Part shown: positions 17,203 to 26,900 of the stretch, piece after piece
Layout of the letters: each line of letters starts with the position of its first letter
Numbering within the stretch: the stretch's first letter is position 1
Source of the DNA: Pichia kudriavzevii
Taxonomy: Eukaryota; Ascomycota; Pichiomycetes; Pichiales; Pichiaceae
Length of the DNA: 64,000 bases
Assembly: GCF_003054445.1 (NCBI RefSeq)
Contig: NC_042507.1
Coordinates: 1,116,001 to 1,180,000 of the forward strand
Reading direction: 5' to 3'
Translations under genes and position numbers: made by a program
Notes under the pieces: model-generated
Seen by the model: only the letters and a program-made list of their open reading frames with translations
Databases searched by the model: none
Told to the model about the DNA's origin: nothing

Positions 17203-18693
17203 CTATAATAATTTGTATATTCCAATACCAGGACGTAATGTATCAATACCGAACTTATGAAACTCAAAATGATCCAAATCTAGATGCCAAAAGGATTCCC
17301 AAATGGTAATATATGGTCTATCGATGTGTAACATGGCATTCTTTGGAGCAACTAAATAAACCTCTCCACACTGGAACAGTTTTTCATTTACTTGTAAAAC
17401 GATTTCTGAGTCTACACCCATCATATTGACAAAGTAGTCACTGCAGGCATCAGGTATCTGAATCAAATCATCATCAGATTTAGATATGTATTCAAAGTTT
17501 TGGGACAGTGATAGCATCCACGTAGGAGCAGGATAAGTCCTCCAATATAAGACAGAAGACCCGCCATTCTCAGGGAGGATACTGTTGAGTTCAACTAACG
17601 ATGGTACAATACCAGCCTGATGGAATAATCCATAAATTAGCGACATTACTGCAGTGTATATTATCCATAATGGTAGTACCAACTTTTGAAACTTTTCCAA
17701 CCGTGGCTGTTGAGAAGTAGAAAAGCTGGTCAATGATGATAATAAAGGTACAGATGGTAAAAGAAACCTCAATTCTTGGTGTGGAAAAATAGACAAAATA
17801 GAAAACCCTGAAACAACAGACAGAAATGATATAGTACGAATATAATTTGTGTTGAATGGGAATATTGAAAAAATCAATGGACCAACAATTTGTGGATAAT
17901 TAACAAGGATATGGGTAAACCGTGAATGCAGCCCGTGATGAGCTAGATTTGATGTCTTCATGTTATAAATTAAGTTATTTAGTGGAGCTATTGTCCACGA
18001 TGGTGAGTCGTAGTATTTTTTGTCAATGAATATTATTAGCATTGAGGTCAAAATGAATGATACAATGGGAACTAACGAACGTTTCGGGCGATAGACGAAA
18101 AACTCAAAAAGATAAAATGATGGTATTAGTATCCATGCACCAAATGTTATCCTATTAAATGTTCCAAATGATATTAACGTCCCTAGAATTGCCAATTTTG
18201 TTAATGAGTAATTGGTTCCTTGTTGCTCAAGGAAAAATCTTATATCGTTAATCAAATACAGCGTCAAAAGCAAAAGTAAGGTCTCCAAAGAGTTTGATAA
18301 GGTGTGCGATTGATGTACCAGCGTCAAATAAGAAGTTGTTGTAAAGAGCAAAGATTTTATTCTTTCATGCTTGGATGGTATCAATCGATAGAGGCACCAA
18401 TCAGTGATTATCCATGACAATGTAGTCATTTGGATTCTACTGAGCATGTATATTTGGATTGGTTCAAACCCCAGCTTGTTTCCCAACCATATAGAGGGAT
18501 AGTGTGTTATCAGTAGGGGGACAACTGACCTATTGATATTAGATGCATCTTGCACTTCCCAAGGTAGATTGTCGTTGTACAAGATCTGGAACGATTGAAA
18601 AAATTCATCTGGATGGATATATGACGGCTGCGTTGCAAAATAGAATTTTGCAACTAGAGACGCAAACAGCAGTGTACGCCATGTTCCGGTCAT
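17203..18693 (-). CDS. SMP3: GPI mannosyltransferase 4
   Basis: 496 residues, polytopic ER membrane enzyme of family GT22 that adds the fourth mannose to the GPI anchor core. The family motif HPDE lies in the first luminal loop (SYIHPDEFFQ, ~24-33). Later blocks match yeast Smp3: HGLHSRFTHILVNYPQIVGP and FPHQELRFLLPSVPLL. The C-terminal FHLDLDHFEFH-like stretch (WHLDLDHFEFHKFG) is also family-specific. The length is close to S. cerevisiae Smp3 (516). Essential in yeast. Confidence 0.93.
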   Translation of the reverse strand: MTGTWRTLLFASLVAKFYFATQPSYIHPDEFFQSFQILYNDNLPWEVQDASNINRSVVPLLITHYPSIWLGNKLGFEPIQIYMLSRIQMTTLSWIITDWCLYRLIPSKHERIKSLLFTTTSYLTLVHQSHTLSNSLETLLLLLTLYLINDIRFFLEQQGTNYSLTKLAILGTLISFGTFNRITFGAWILIPSFYLFEFFVYRPKRSLVPIVSFILTSMLIIFIDKKYYDSPSWTIAPLNNLIYNMKTSNLAHHGLHSRFTHILVNYPQIVGPLIFSIFPFNTNYIRTISFLSVVSGFSILSIFPHQELRFLLPSVPLLSSLTSFSTSQQPRLEKFQKLVLPLWIIYTAVMSLIYGLFHQAGIVPSLVELNSILPENGGSSVLYWRTYPAPTWMLSLSQNFEYISKSDDDLIQIPDACSDYFVNMMGVDSEIVLQVNEKLFQCGEVYLVAPKNAMLHIDRPYITIWESFWHLDLDHFEFHKFGIDTLRPGIGIYKLL

Positions 18694-19072
18694 TGCTATT
18701 AATATATTCCACTCAGACTGGTTTTAAATAACATCAATCTAAAGGATGACCTTTGATAAGCTGGAATAATGAAAACAGAAAAAAAAAAACTTCAGCGTAG
18801 AGAATTATCAATGCTCGTACAGTAATTTGCGAAATTCAATAAGGAGATACACCCGAATATACCTTCACGTATTAGCTGCTAAAGAAGACATTTCTTAGAG
18901 GTTTGAAAAGGAAAAGAATTTTTTTTTATTAGAAAAATATATGCAATACATGCGCTTTTAATGCTAACTATGATTAGGTATATACATATTTAGATAGTAT
19001 GAGTAGCCTGGTATCATTTTTTTTTCGTCTTGAGTTCTATTTACTCAACAAGTGAATGGTATAACATCACAC
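18694..19072. other. Intergenic region upstream of SMP3, downstream of PIR gene
   Basis: 379 bp, AT-rich with A-runs (18779-18788) and a T-run near 18920. No gene or clear regulatory site seen. Confidence 0.5.
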
Positions 19073-19900
19073 TTAACAGTCAACTAAATCAATAACATTT
19101 AAGTGAATTGGAGTACATTGAGCTCCAATGGCTTCATCGTACAAGTTGTAGAAGTCGCCAGAGAGACATTGCCAGAAGATTTCGTCATCACCTAAGACTA
19201 AGTGGCCGTTCTTAATAGACCAACCTGCAGCATAAATAGCACCAGCTTGAGGAGTTGGACCATCAAATTGGAATTGTCTGTTAGAAACAATAGAACCAAT
19301 TCTGTCATGAGAATCCTTTAAGACACCGTTTTCTAAGGTGATAGCTAAGTCGTTCTTGGTCTTACAGGTAGCCTTGTTAGCAACAGGAGCGTTTGGACAT
19401 TCAGAAGAAGATGGGGTTGCAGTAGCAGAAGAAACAGTCTTAGATTCAATAGATCTAAAGGAGTAAGAAGAGTGGGAAGATGCACTAGATGGAACAACTG
19501 GAGTTGGGTTTGGAACTTGGATTTGACCGTCACCAATTTGGGTAACAATGACAGGTGGTAAAGTACCTGCAGAAGCGGAGATTGATGGGGAGTCAAAAGT
19601 AACGGTACTTGAACCGATAGTTTCAGTGATGTATTCGGTGGAGGTAACATCGGACTCAGTTTCAGAACCAGTGGTCTTTTGGACTTGACCGTCTTGGATT
19701 TGAGCAGCTAAATCTCTCTTTGCCTTGATGTTGACTGCGGTAGTAATGGTTTCAATAGCAATACCGAAGGAAGAAGTGTATTCGGTGTGAGCACAAGATG
19801 GAGCAGTTGCATCTGGGGTCAAAGTAGACCATGGTTCAGAAGGAACGTAAGCTGCTGCTGCTGCAGAGACAACGGATAATAAAGCTAAGGAGAATTTCAT
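19073..19900 (-). CDS. PIR-family cell-wall protein (Cis3/Hsp150 type)
   Basis: 275 residues, secreted and linked to beta-1,3-glucan. Signal peptide at 1-18 ([17 protein letters not shown]). A Kex2-type site KR ends the propeptide just before the PIR repeat [13 protein letters not shown] second, degenerate copy (TQIGDGQIQ) lies ~60 residues on. A Ser/Thr/Pro-rich stretch follows, then the Cys-containing C-terminal domain conserved in PIR proteins (Cys near [22 protein letters not shown] and a final DC). S. cerevisiae members have 1-11 repeats, so this resembles the one-repeat Cis3. The ATG at 19900 is chosen because it starts the signal peptide. Confidence 0.9.
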   Translation of the reverse strand: MKFSLALLSVVSAAAAAYVPSEPWSTLTPDATAPSCAHTEYTSSFGIAIETITTAVNIKAKRDLAAQIQDGQVQKTTGSETESDVTSTEYITETIGSSTVTFDSPSISASAGTLPPVIVTQIGDGQIQVPNPTPVVPSSASSHSSYSFRSIESKTVSSATATPSSSECPNAPVANKATCKTKNDLAITLENGVLKDSHDRIGSIVSNRQFQFDGPTPQAGAIYAAGWSIKNGHLVLGDDEIFWQCLSGDFYNLYDEAIGAQCTPIHLNVIDLVDC

Positions 19901-20518
19901 CTTAAGAACAAAGTTGGGGGAATGATTTGATAAACGAATGTAAATTGTTCTGAGTTGGACTGAAGAATGAAAAAAATTCAAAAGAACCAAGTCGAGTAAA
20001 TAGAAAGAGAGAAAGTAGGGGGGACTGATGCTTTATGTAGGTGACTACTCTGTTATATATAACAAGAAAACGATATTGCCAAAACCACAAAGTCTAAACC
20101 CGACATTTGTACATATTAGCAACCTTGCAATGAATTCTTTGTTTGTTTGTTTGTTTGTTTGTTTGTTTGTTTGTTTGTTGTTGTGTCCTTTTATTTGTTG
20201 GCGTGAAAAACGCGCTCCGTGTTTATGTATTTCCGCATCGGGTGCGTGTTTTCCTCTGGCCGAGGTGGAAAAAAGCGGAAGGGGGTATCCAGCGCGTTCT
20301 GACCGTGAAGCTGCCGGTTCCAGATCTCTGGGTAAAAACAAACGTGATCACGTGGCCTTTAAGCAATTTGTATGTACGTCACGTGTAGAGAAACATTGCC
20401 GGAAAAATGAAAACAAAGTTAAATATGAAGATCTATTTATAAATGGGGTAAACGTATGTTTAATAATACCAAATTCATTGGTGTGATGCACATTGTCATT
20501 GAGTAATTAAGTCTCCAC
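19901..20518. other. Promoter region of the PIR gene
   Basis: 618 bp between the PIR start and the 3' end of the RNase III gene, both on the minus strand. It holds a TATA-like TTATATATAA (20053-20062), a TTTG tetramer array (20138-20180) and two CACGTG E-boxes (20349-20354 and 20380-20385), the core bound by Cbf1/Pho4-type bHLH factors. The long, GC-richer middle (20200-20300) has no supported gene. Confidence 0.6.
20138..20180. repeat. (TTTG)n microsatellite
   Basis: About ten perfect TTTG units in the PIR gene promoter, ~240-280 bp upstream of its ATG. Confidence 0.95.
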
Positions 20519-22849
20519 TTATGGATCATTTTCATTGCTATCATCTAAACCATAATAGTCCTCACGTTTACATGCTAGCATTGCTGCCTTTTGAGAAGCT
20601 TTTTTCTTGTTTTTGTCAAGACCATAGGAGACTATCTGTAAACTACCAAACCATAGCTCGCTTAGGTACTCATCGTTTGTCGTTCTATAAATCCGGAAGT
20701 TGGGATTGGACCCCCGTCTATCATAGGCAGCATATATCCGGTTCTTACTCTCCACGTCTATCTCATCGCAACTCTCGTAGACCTCATGACATTCAATGAT
20801 GAACGTGTCAGAACGTCCATCATTATTGTCATTATCCACCACTTCAAAGGCCGCATTTCTACAAATCCCACGACGCTTCTTCTGTTTACCCTTACGAACC
20901 TTGGCACTTTCAGACCCAAAAACACCACCTCGACCTAAAGTGTATTCCTTCGAATAGTACTGTGTGCTCTCCTTGAAATTCTTTATCTCTTGCTCCTTCA
21001 CCATCTCTATTTGTGGTTTTCTTTGCTTTTCCTTTTTCTGTCTGGCACTTACCTTCTCTTTCACCCTCTTCTTCTGCTCCATACAGTCATCCGCAAGAGT
21101 AGGTCGATTACGAGAATGTTCAAATACTTCTTTACTCTCCTCAATTTGACTGGTTTCTGATTCACCCTCTGTATTATCTATTGAGAGTATACTGTCCCTT
21201 TTTTCAGCCACCTCCATTCTATCTTGATTGGTTATTAATAAACTGTTTGGATTATTCTCAGAGGCAAGCAGCTTGATATCGCCATTCTTAAACTTAATGG
21301 CGATTTCCTTCTTCAGGATTTGCAGCTCATGTGAGGTCACCTTCGTAGGGTATTGTCTCAATTTCAATCCTCCTTTCTCATTTAGACCTACGTTGCTTTC
21401 AAATCTATTCCATATATCTTCTGGACAAATCTTCCTAATTTCTGGGTTGGATATTGCATCAACGGCTGCCCTTGCATCGGCTTCTTTGTTGCTAGTACCA
21501 ATACCATATCCGTACACTTTATTATTCACCTTTATACAAGACAAGATTCTCTTATTGCTCAGGTTTACTCTGATATAATCGGGGTTGTTATTCTGGCCAA
21601 GTAATAACCTCAGATCTTGCTTGCTAGATTTGGAATACTGCATTTTGAAAACAATACTTGGATCAAACCCACGTATATGATTTTCGGATAACTCTTCAAT
21701 CCATGATTTGACTTCAAACCATCCTTTCATAAAGTCGTTCACATTGGTTTCCCCTTCGCTGGTTTCCATCATATACTGTTCAGCAATACCGCCAAGGTAA
21801 GCCTCAAAAACATCGGCATATAATTTATTATTACCTGCTAAGATGGAAGAATCGATAAGATTCTTACGTAGTTGTTTATCAAAGCCATACATTTGTGACC
21901 ATTTAAGTAAACTGGAGTTAGACACGATAGTGCTCCGTAGTATCGATAATTGACCTTCACTAAAATTGGGAAACCTTTCATAGATAATCATTGACGTGAT
22001 GAATTGTAATAATGCATCACCTAAGAATTCCAATCTCTCGTTATGTAATTGGACCTTGAACTCAGGCGAAATATTCAAATAATTGACTATTGACTGATGA
22101 CTGAAAACCTTTCTCAGAAGTTCCGGATCTTCAATACTAGGAGCTTGTGGCAATTCTTCTTGTTTCAAAAGGCCCCACTTTCTATCTCGTTTATAAACTA
22201 GTTCCTCTGGCACGTACATCTCACTTCTCATTACGTCCGATGTAAATAATTCACTGATGTAAGAGTCCGGTTCTTTCGCATTGGAATTCACCTCTTTTTC
22301 GGTCTCTGCATCTCGTTGATCAACCGCTGAGCGGGTTTCATCTTTCCTACAATTCGATGAAGAAATGTTATCTGGCGTACTCTCAAAACTATTTGAATTC
22401 CTTACTTTGTCTTTACCAACTTCCTCAATAAATATTTCAGTACCATCACATGTTTCAAGTTTTTCCTTATAATTAGGGATATTGTCTTCATGAAACTTAG
22501 ATGAACTATCGTTTGGGCTATTATTTTCGAAAGTTTCCTGTTTGGTATTTCCGTTACACGTTTTAATCTGTTCAATATCTCCTTTTATGAGATATTCCAA
22601 GATTTCCAGCCTTCCAGTATCATACATTTCCTTTAATTCAATTGCAAAGATAATATCATTTTGAGTCAAATGAGATTCATCTGGAATACTCAAAATACTC
22701 TGAAGAAGGGGGTTTTTAGTTGAATCAAGTAATATTTGATATAAGGTCCGATTTGGAGCAATATCCAGTACTTTTCTTAGTCCCGTTCGAACATTTTGAA
22801 CCGCATCTTTAAGCTCACTCAACACATCTGTGCAATTGCTGCTTTGCAT
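20519..22849 (-). CDS. Catalytically intact RNase III with two dsRBDs (Dcr1/Rnt1 type)
   Basis: 776 residues. Order: N-terminal domain (~1-230) as in Rnt1/Dcr1, RNase III domain (~235-385), dsRBD1 (~410-468), a ~230-residue charged linker rich in Lys/Glu, and dsRBD2 (~698-763). The signature NERLEFLGD is at 270-278, and all four metal ligands are present: Glu274, Asp278, Asp346, Glu349 (YADVFEAYLGG). S. cerevisiae Rnt1 has one dsRBD; budding-yeast Dicer (Dcr1) has two, so the layout favours Dcr1. In Candida albicans one such enzyme serves both RNAi and rRNA/snRNA maturation, and the same may hold here. The basic KGKQKKRRG stretch (~654-662) could be a nuclear localisation signal. No Argonaute gene lies in the window. 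Confidence 0.85.
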   Translation of the reverse strand: MQSSNCTDVLSELKDAVQNVRTGLRKVLDIAPNRTLYQILLDSTKNPLLQSILSIPDESHLTQNDIIFAIELKEMYDTGRLEILEYLIKGDIEQIKTCNGNTKQETFENNSPNDSSSKFHEDNIPNYKEKLETCDGTEIFIEEVGKDKVRNSNSFESTPDNISSSNCRKDETRSAVDQRDAETEKEVNSNAKEPDSYISELFTSDVMRSEMYVPEELVYKRDRKWGLLKQEELPQAPSIEDPELLRKVFSHQSIVNYLNISPEFKVQLHNERLEFLGDALLQFITSMIIYERFPNFSEGQLSILRSTIVSNSSLLKWSQMYGFDKQLRKNLIDSSILAGNNKLYADVFEAYLGGIAEQYMMETSEGETNVNDFMKGWFEVKSWIEELSENHIRGFDPSIVFKMQYSKSSKQDLRLLLGQNNNPDYIRVNLSNKRILSCIKVNNKVYGYGIGTSNKEADARAAVDAISNPEIRKICPEDIWNRFESNVGLNEKGGLKLRQYPTKVTSHELQILKKEIAIKFKNGDIKLLASENNPNSLLITNQDRMEVAEKRDSILSIDNTEGESETSQIEESKEVFEHSRNRPTLADDCMEQKKRVKEKVSARQKKEKQRKPQIEMVKEQEIKNFKESTQYYSKEYTLGRGGVFGSESAKVRKGKQKKRRGICRNAAFEVVDNDNNDGRSDTFIIECHEVYESCDEIDVESKNRIYAAYDRRGSNPNFRIYRTTNDEYLSELWFGSLQIVSYGLDKNKKKASQKAAMLACKREDYYGLDDSNENDP

Positions 22850-23242
22850 GTCGACGGGATACAGAGATGTTAGGAATCAGTATACCAAACCTATTTATTT
22901 CATCTAGATCCGCTTTACTTTAAATTTAATTATATCAAGGGAAAAAAAATAAGTTCATCATGTTTACATACTAAATTATTCGCTCACACTGGAAAAGGCT
23001 TAGATAATATATACTTACACTGCAATTGATCATAACAAGCATGATGGTGAGCCATTTCAATATCAGTTTGATGTCCATGTTCCGTAAAGAACAGTATTTG
23101 TTGTTTGGCAGGAAAAATTTACTCTACTAAAAACTAGAAACCGAAATGGTTCCTTATCAATATCTTTGGTTTATTTATATATAATAGAATCTATACAACT
23201 AGCCAAACCATCATCTAGCAATTTCACTTTGCCGGAACACTA
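22850..23242. other. Intergenic region upstream of the RNase III gene
   Basis: 393 bp, AT-rich. It serves as promoter for the RNase III gene and 3' flank of THP1. No clear motif seen. Confidence 0.45.
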
Positions 23243-24628
23243 TCATCTATCAAGCCATGCCTCTTTTGGATTGGTGGTAAACCTACCGCTGATGATGCGA
23301 TGCATGTCTGGAAACGCATCATTTTTGCTGAGTACAAAATTATCAAGCCCGACAAACTTTATTTTCAGGTAGCCATTATAACCAAGGGAAACAAGAAGAT
23401 TATGAATAAAATCACGAGTAACCACTCCTGAATCTATTATATGATAAGCAGTAGTTAGCTGATTCATTCCTTCTAGACTTCGTACTACCGCCGCATGAAT
23501 AATGTCAAACGATAATTGTGTGATTTTTGATACTTGCACCAGGAGATTTCGAAATATAGGTATACGAAGTCGTTGAATCATGGGTATCCATAGCCCTAAA
23601 CTTTTCCACAGATTCTCATTATTCGAGATACACTTGTAAACTCCATATAGATATCCTGCCTTGTAATGAACAATCAGAATTTCATAAGTATCCAAAAGAA
23701 AATTAAGTAACTCCCCATTGAATCTCCTCCGAATTTGATCAATATTGGCGACTCTCCCATTTATTAGTCCTATAGGAATTAGATACTTCAAGATCTGTAT
23801 AATAAAAGCTGTTGGGCATTTGTCGTTAACCATCATGTAACAAGCTTCCAAATGATTGAAGGCAATGTAAAAATTTGATTGATGTGCGTAATATTTACCC
23901 ATAATAAATCTGTATCGTACTAACTTGGACTTTTTAATAAATCTTCTATTCAAGCTTAGAATGTTAATATTCGAAAAAACATTTGAACATAACACAGGAG
24001 AACCAATTTTATAGTAAACATAACAAAGTTTTATCGAAATTTCCATAAGCAGGTCAATTTTATTCAGATGCTGTTCACTATTTAAATCGGGTGTACCTCT
24101 CAAATAATTCAAAGATTTAAGTAGAATTGAGGAAATATGGGTCAGTCTTGGATAATCATTAGTTCGATTATGAATCTTCATACCTTCAACGTCCACTAAC
24201 TGACACAATGGAATTACTAAAAACATTGTCTCCTCATAAAGTGGGAGTAACTGGACACATATGCGTTCGTGTAATGACGACTTTGGATTAAAAAGTAATG
24301 ACTCACTTTCAAACACGGCAATAAATAGATCTATAGATGCTAGTAATGACCATGGATCGAAATCTCTCACACAAATCAAATATTTCAACATGAAAACTTC
24401 AAAGGCAGGCCAGTTGATCTGCTTCATTGTTCTATTTGTCTCTAGTGTTGTTGTTAACTGCCGGTTATCATATTGCTGAAGTGAGCTCTGTAAACTCGCT
24501 ATTTTTGCAGGGTTGTATTTGGTGAAGTTTAACGAAAACAATTCCGTGAATGTATAACTTGTAGTATTGCCATTGACAATATTATCAAATTCAGACAACA
24601 AGTCATTTACCGTGTAGCTGCTGTTCAT
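23243..24628 (-). CDS. THP1: TREX-2 mRNA export subunit Thp1
   Basis: 461 residues, close to S. cerevisiae Thp1 (455). Thp1 binds Sac3 and forms a PCI-domain nucleic-acid-binding surface at the nuclear pore, coupling transcription to export. Recognisable blocks in order: VRDFDPWSLLASIDL near 90 (yeast ARDVDPWSAWSSSDL), HNRTNDYPRLTHISSILLKSL near 155, YYKIGSPVLCSNVFSNI near 205 (yeast YFRIESPQLCSNIFKNF), then helical PCI repeats with GKYYAHQSNFYIAFNHLE. The related Csn12 is the main alternative, but the blocks fit Thp1 better. Confidence 0.85.
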   Translation of the reverse strand: MNSSYTVNDLLSEFDNIVNGNTTSYTFTELFSLNFTKYNPAKIASLQSSLQQYDNRQLTTTLETNRTMKQINWPAFEVFMLKYLICVRDFDPWSLLASIDLFIAVFESESLLFNPKSSLHERICVQLLPLYEETMFLVIPLCQLVDVEGMKIHNRTNDYPRLTHISSILLKSLNYLRGTPDLNSEQHLNKIDLLMEISIKLCYVYYKIGSPVLCSNVFSNINILSLNRRFIKKSKLVRYRFIMGKYYAHQSNFYIAFNHLEACYMMVNDKCPTAFIIQILKYLIPIGLINGRVANIDQIRRRFNGELLNFLLDTYEILIVHYKAGYLYGVYKCISNNENLWKSLGLWIPMIQRLRIPIFRNLLVQVSKITQLSFDIIHAAVVRSLEGMNQLTTAYHIIDSGVVTRDFIHNLLVSLGYNGYLKIKFVGLDNFVLSKNDAFPDMHRIISGRFTTNPKEAWLDR

Positions 24629-25388
24629 ATGTATTGGTATAGGCTACACTCAATGGATGATAAAAATGAAGCTCCTTTTTTTTTTTTTTTTTGGTAAAGT
24701 AACAATTTCCCCAGAACCTTGTAATTACTGACAAATCTCACAGTGGAAAATTCATGCAGTTCTCACACACTACTTGTTTAATCGAGAAGCACTCCAACTT
24801 GCCTCTCTTGGTGTGTTTCCAAGTATGGATAAATAGGTATCACTTAATTATTATATATCTGTGTATTACAGGTAAGTTTCTGGATGATTTACTGTATTTG
24901 TCTCCAAGGCATGGTTCCAACATCAAGAATAACCAATTAGTGCCAACCAATAGCCGATACCCAGTAGTCGAATCTATAGAAACATAGTCGAAAAAAAAAA
25001 AAGGGGGGGGGGGGTAAAAAAAACTTGTTTTCTTACTCTTACTGGGTGAAAAATTAAGAGGCTTTACCTCAAGTCAGACCAAAAATTATTGCCCTCTAAT
25101 GATTGCACCTGATTTTCAATACTTCTCGTAAATTTTCTACAGTAAATCGACGAAGGTCACACTCATCATCTCTGTAGGTAGAAGGCGCTTCCAACTATTC
25201 AAAGACTCAAGAGGCAATTCGAAGGTGAGTTGTGCTGCACCTAGATGGATAAAGTGACATTGATTGATTCCTTAAAGTCGAGAAAATGGAAATTTTTATT
25301 TGAATATAGATGGGTATAGTCAACATCTTCATCCACTGTTTAAACATTTTATTTTCGAATTCCTCTGCAATGATCAGTAGAACTAGAT
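24629..25388. other. THP1/UPF3 divergent intergenic region
   Basis: 760 bp with no supported gene. It contains a T16-18 run near 24675-24692 and an unusual A12 tract directly abutting a G12 tract (24991-25014). Possible short frames here have no family resemblance. Confidence 0.5.
24991..25014. repeat. Adjacent A12 and G12 homopolymers
   Basis: Twelve A (24991-25002) are followed immediately by twelve G (25003-25014) and then TAAAAAAA. An all-purine strand of this length can disfavour nucleosomes and form non-B structures. Confidence 0.9.
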
Positions 25389-26651
25389 ATGTCTGAGCAA
25401 GCATCCTCTACCGATGCTACTAAACAGATTGCTTCCAAATCCAAGAATATTACCAGACACGACAACACAGGCAAGTCTACAAATGGTCCAAAAAACGTTG
25501 ATGACAGGACAGAAAGTCAGCCTGTAAGTGCCGGAACTAAGAAGCAAAACAAAAACAAGAACAAGACCAAAAACAAAAACAAGAACAAGAACAAAAATGA
25601 TATTCAGAAGAAAGGACACGAAATAATAGATTTGGATGCTTCGTTGCCTCAAACAGAAAAGCAAGAGACAAAGTCAAAGGAGGAAATTGAAGCTGAAAAA
25701 AAAATGAAAAAGAAGGCAAGAAGAAAGCAAAAGAAGCAGAAACGTAGGCAAGAATCCAAAACGGAAAGTCACATTAAGCCAAGCAGATTAAAGTTAAGGC
25801 TCAAACCTAAAGAGCCTATTTTCAAGCTGACGGTTCGAAAATTACCGCCTAATCTATGTCAAGAATCATTTATAAACAAAGTCGTTGATTTCTTCCCCGA
25901 TTTCAATGACCTGGTTAGGAATTGGTATTATTGCCCTGGCCAATACCCTGACTCTCAGTTTGAGCAATCAACATTGTCGAGGTGTTATATCAACTGTAAA
26001 AGTAAGGACGCTATGATGGCAATTGGGCGTGCAATTAAAGAACTAACCTTTGTTGATGATGATAAGGAACCTGCAGTTCAGGAAGAAGGCAACACCGATG
26101 TGCAGGATAGGCCTGTTGAAGAAAAGGAATATGACAACGATGAAATATACGGCGAAGCTGATGAACGAGAAGTATACAAGCCTGTAATTGAGAAATCAAT
26201 GTATCAGGAAATGCCAAACTTAACCAAGGATAACAGTGTACATGTTGAGCAATGGGATTTCTTTAATGGCAAACTTGGTGAGATAGCAATTTACCAACGG
26301 TTTTGTGAAGCTATCTCTGAAGAAGGACGGACACAGCTACCTGCCGATATATTTGAATATCAAACACAGTATGAGAAAAAGAAGCTAGCTGAAAAAAGAG
26401 AAGCAAAATTGGCAGCCAAGAAACAGGCCAAAAAGCTTGCCAAAAAGAAAAAAGCTCTGAAACTGAAAGAATCTGAAAAAAAAGTACCTTCAGAAGAAAA
26501 GGAAAAGAAGAAACCTGAAGCAGGGCAAAAGAAGAAAAGGAAAAAGTCCAAGGCAGACAAGAATCATAAAGAACATGGTGATAATGCACCTGCATCCAGT
26601 ACAAAGTCAAATAACAATAAGCTCGTTTCAACTCCAGCAAAGGGTGGTTGA
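25389..26651 (+). CDS. UPF3: Nonsense-mediated decay factor Upf3
   Basis: 420 residues (yeast Upf3 387). Upf3 joins Upf1-Upf2 to trigger decay of mRNAs with premature stops. An N-terminal Asn/Lys repeat tract (~52-70, NKNKNK units) and a basic stretch precede the RRM-like UPF3 domain at ~143-225, which begins FKLTVRKLPPNL and continues FINKVVDFFPDF. Residues ~290-325 hold a second conserved block (VEQWDFFNGKLGEIAIYQRFCEA). The C-terminal third is an Ala/Lys-rich coiled segment with several candidate nuclear localisation signals. Confidence 0.88.
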   Translation: MSEQASSTDATKQIASKSKNITRHDNTGKSTNGPKNVDDRTESQPVSAGTKKQNKNKNKTKNKNKNKNKNDIQKKGHEIIDLDASLPQTEKQETKSKEEIEAEKKMKKKARRKQKKQKRRQESKTESHIKPSRLKLRLKPKEPIFKLTVRKLPPNLCQESFINKVVDFFPDFNDLVRNWYYCPGQYPDSQFEQSTLSRCYINCKSKDAMMAIGRAIKELTFVDDDKEPAVQEEGNTDVQDRPVEEKEYDNDEIYGEADEREVYKPVIEKSMYQEMPNLTKDNSVHVEQWDFFNGKLGEIAIYQRFCEAISEEGRTQLPADIFEYQTQYEKKKLAEKREAKLAAKKQAKKLAKKKKALKLKESEKKVPSEEKEKKKPEAGQKKKRKKSKADKNHKEHGDNAPASSTKSNNNKLVSTPAKGG

Positions 26652-26900
26652 GCATCGAGTTGAAGAGATGCGTTTTTAATTTCTTACTTGGAATATATGT
26701 TTCCAACTATACATGTTTTGTTTAAACATAAATAGGGGGGGCTCAGCTGTTGATTTTTACGCACTTTTATATTTCCATAAAATGTTCCCCTTTTTTGAAG
26801 GAGAAAAAAGGCATATTATGGTCTGGGTGTCTTCTCTAGAACAACAAGATCCACACTTACTTAACAAAGGGATCAATTTCAGGTACAACGACCTGTCAGG

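Noticed and set aside
20028-20486. 152-codon frame crossing the TTTG repeat
   Set aside because: Repetitive VCLF-type translation of a microsatellite; no domain; the region is the PIR promoter.
24754-24987. 77-codon open frame between THP1 and UPF3
   Set aside because: No family resemblance, poor codon pattern for this genome and location in a divergent promoter; chance frame.
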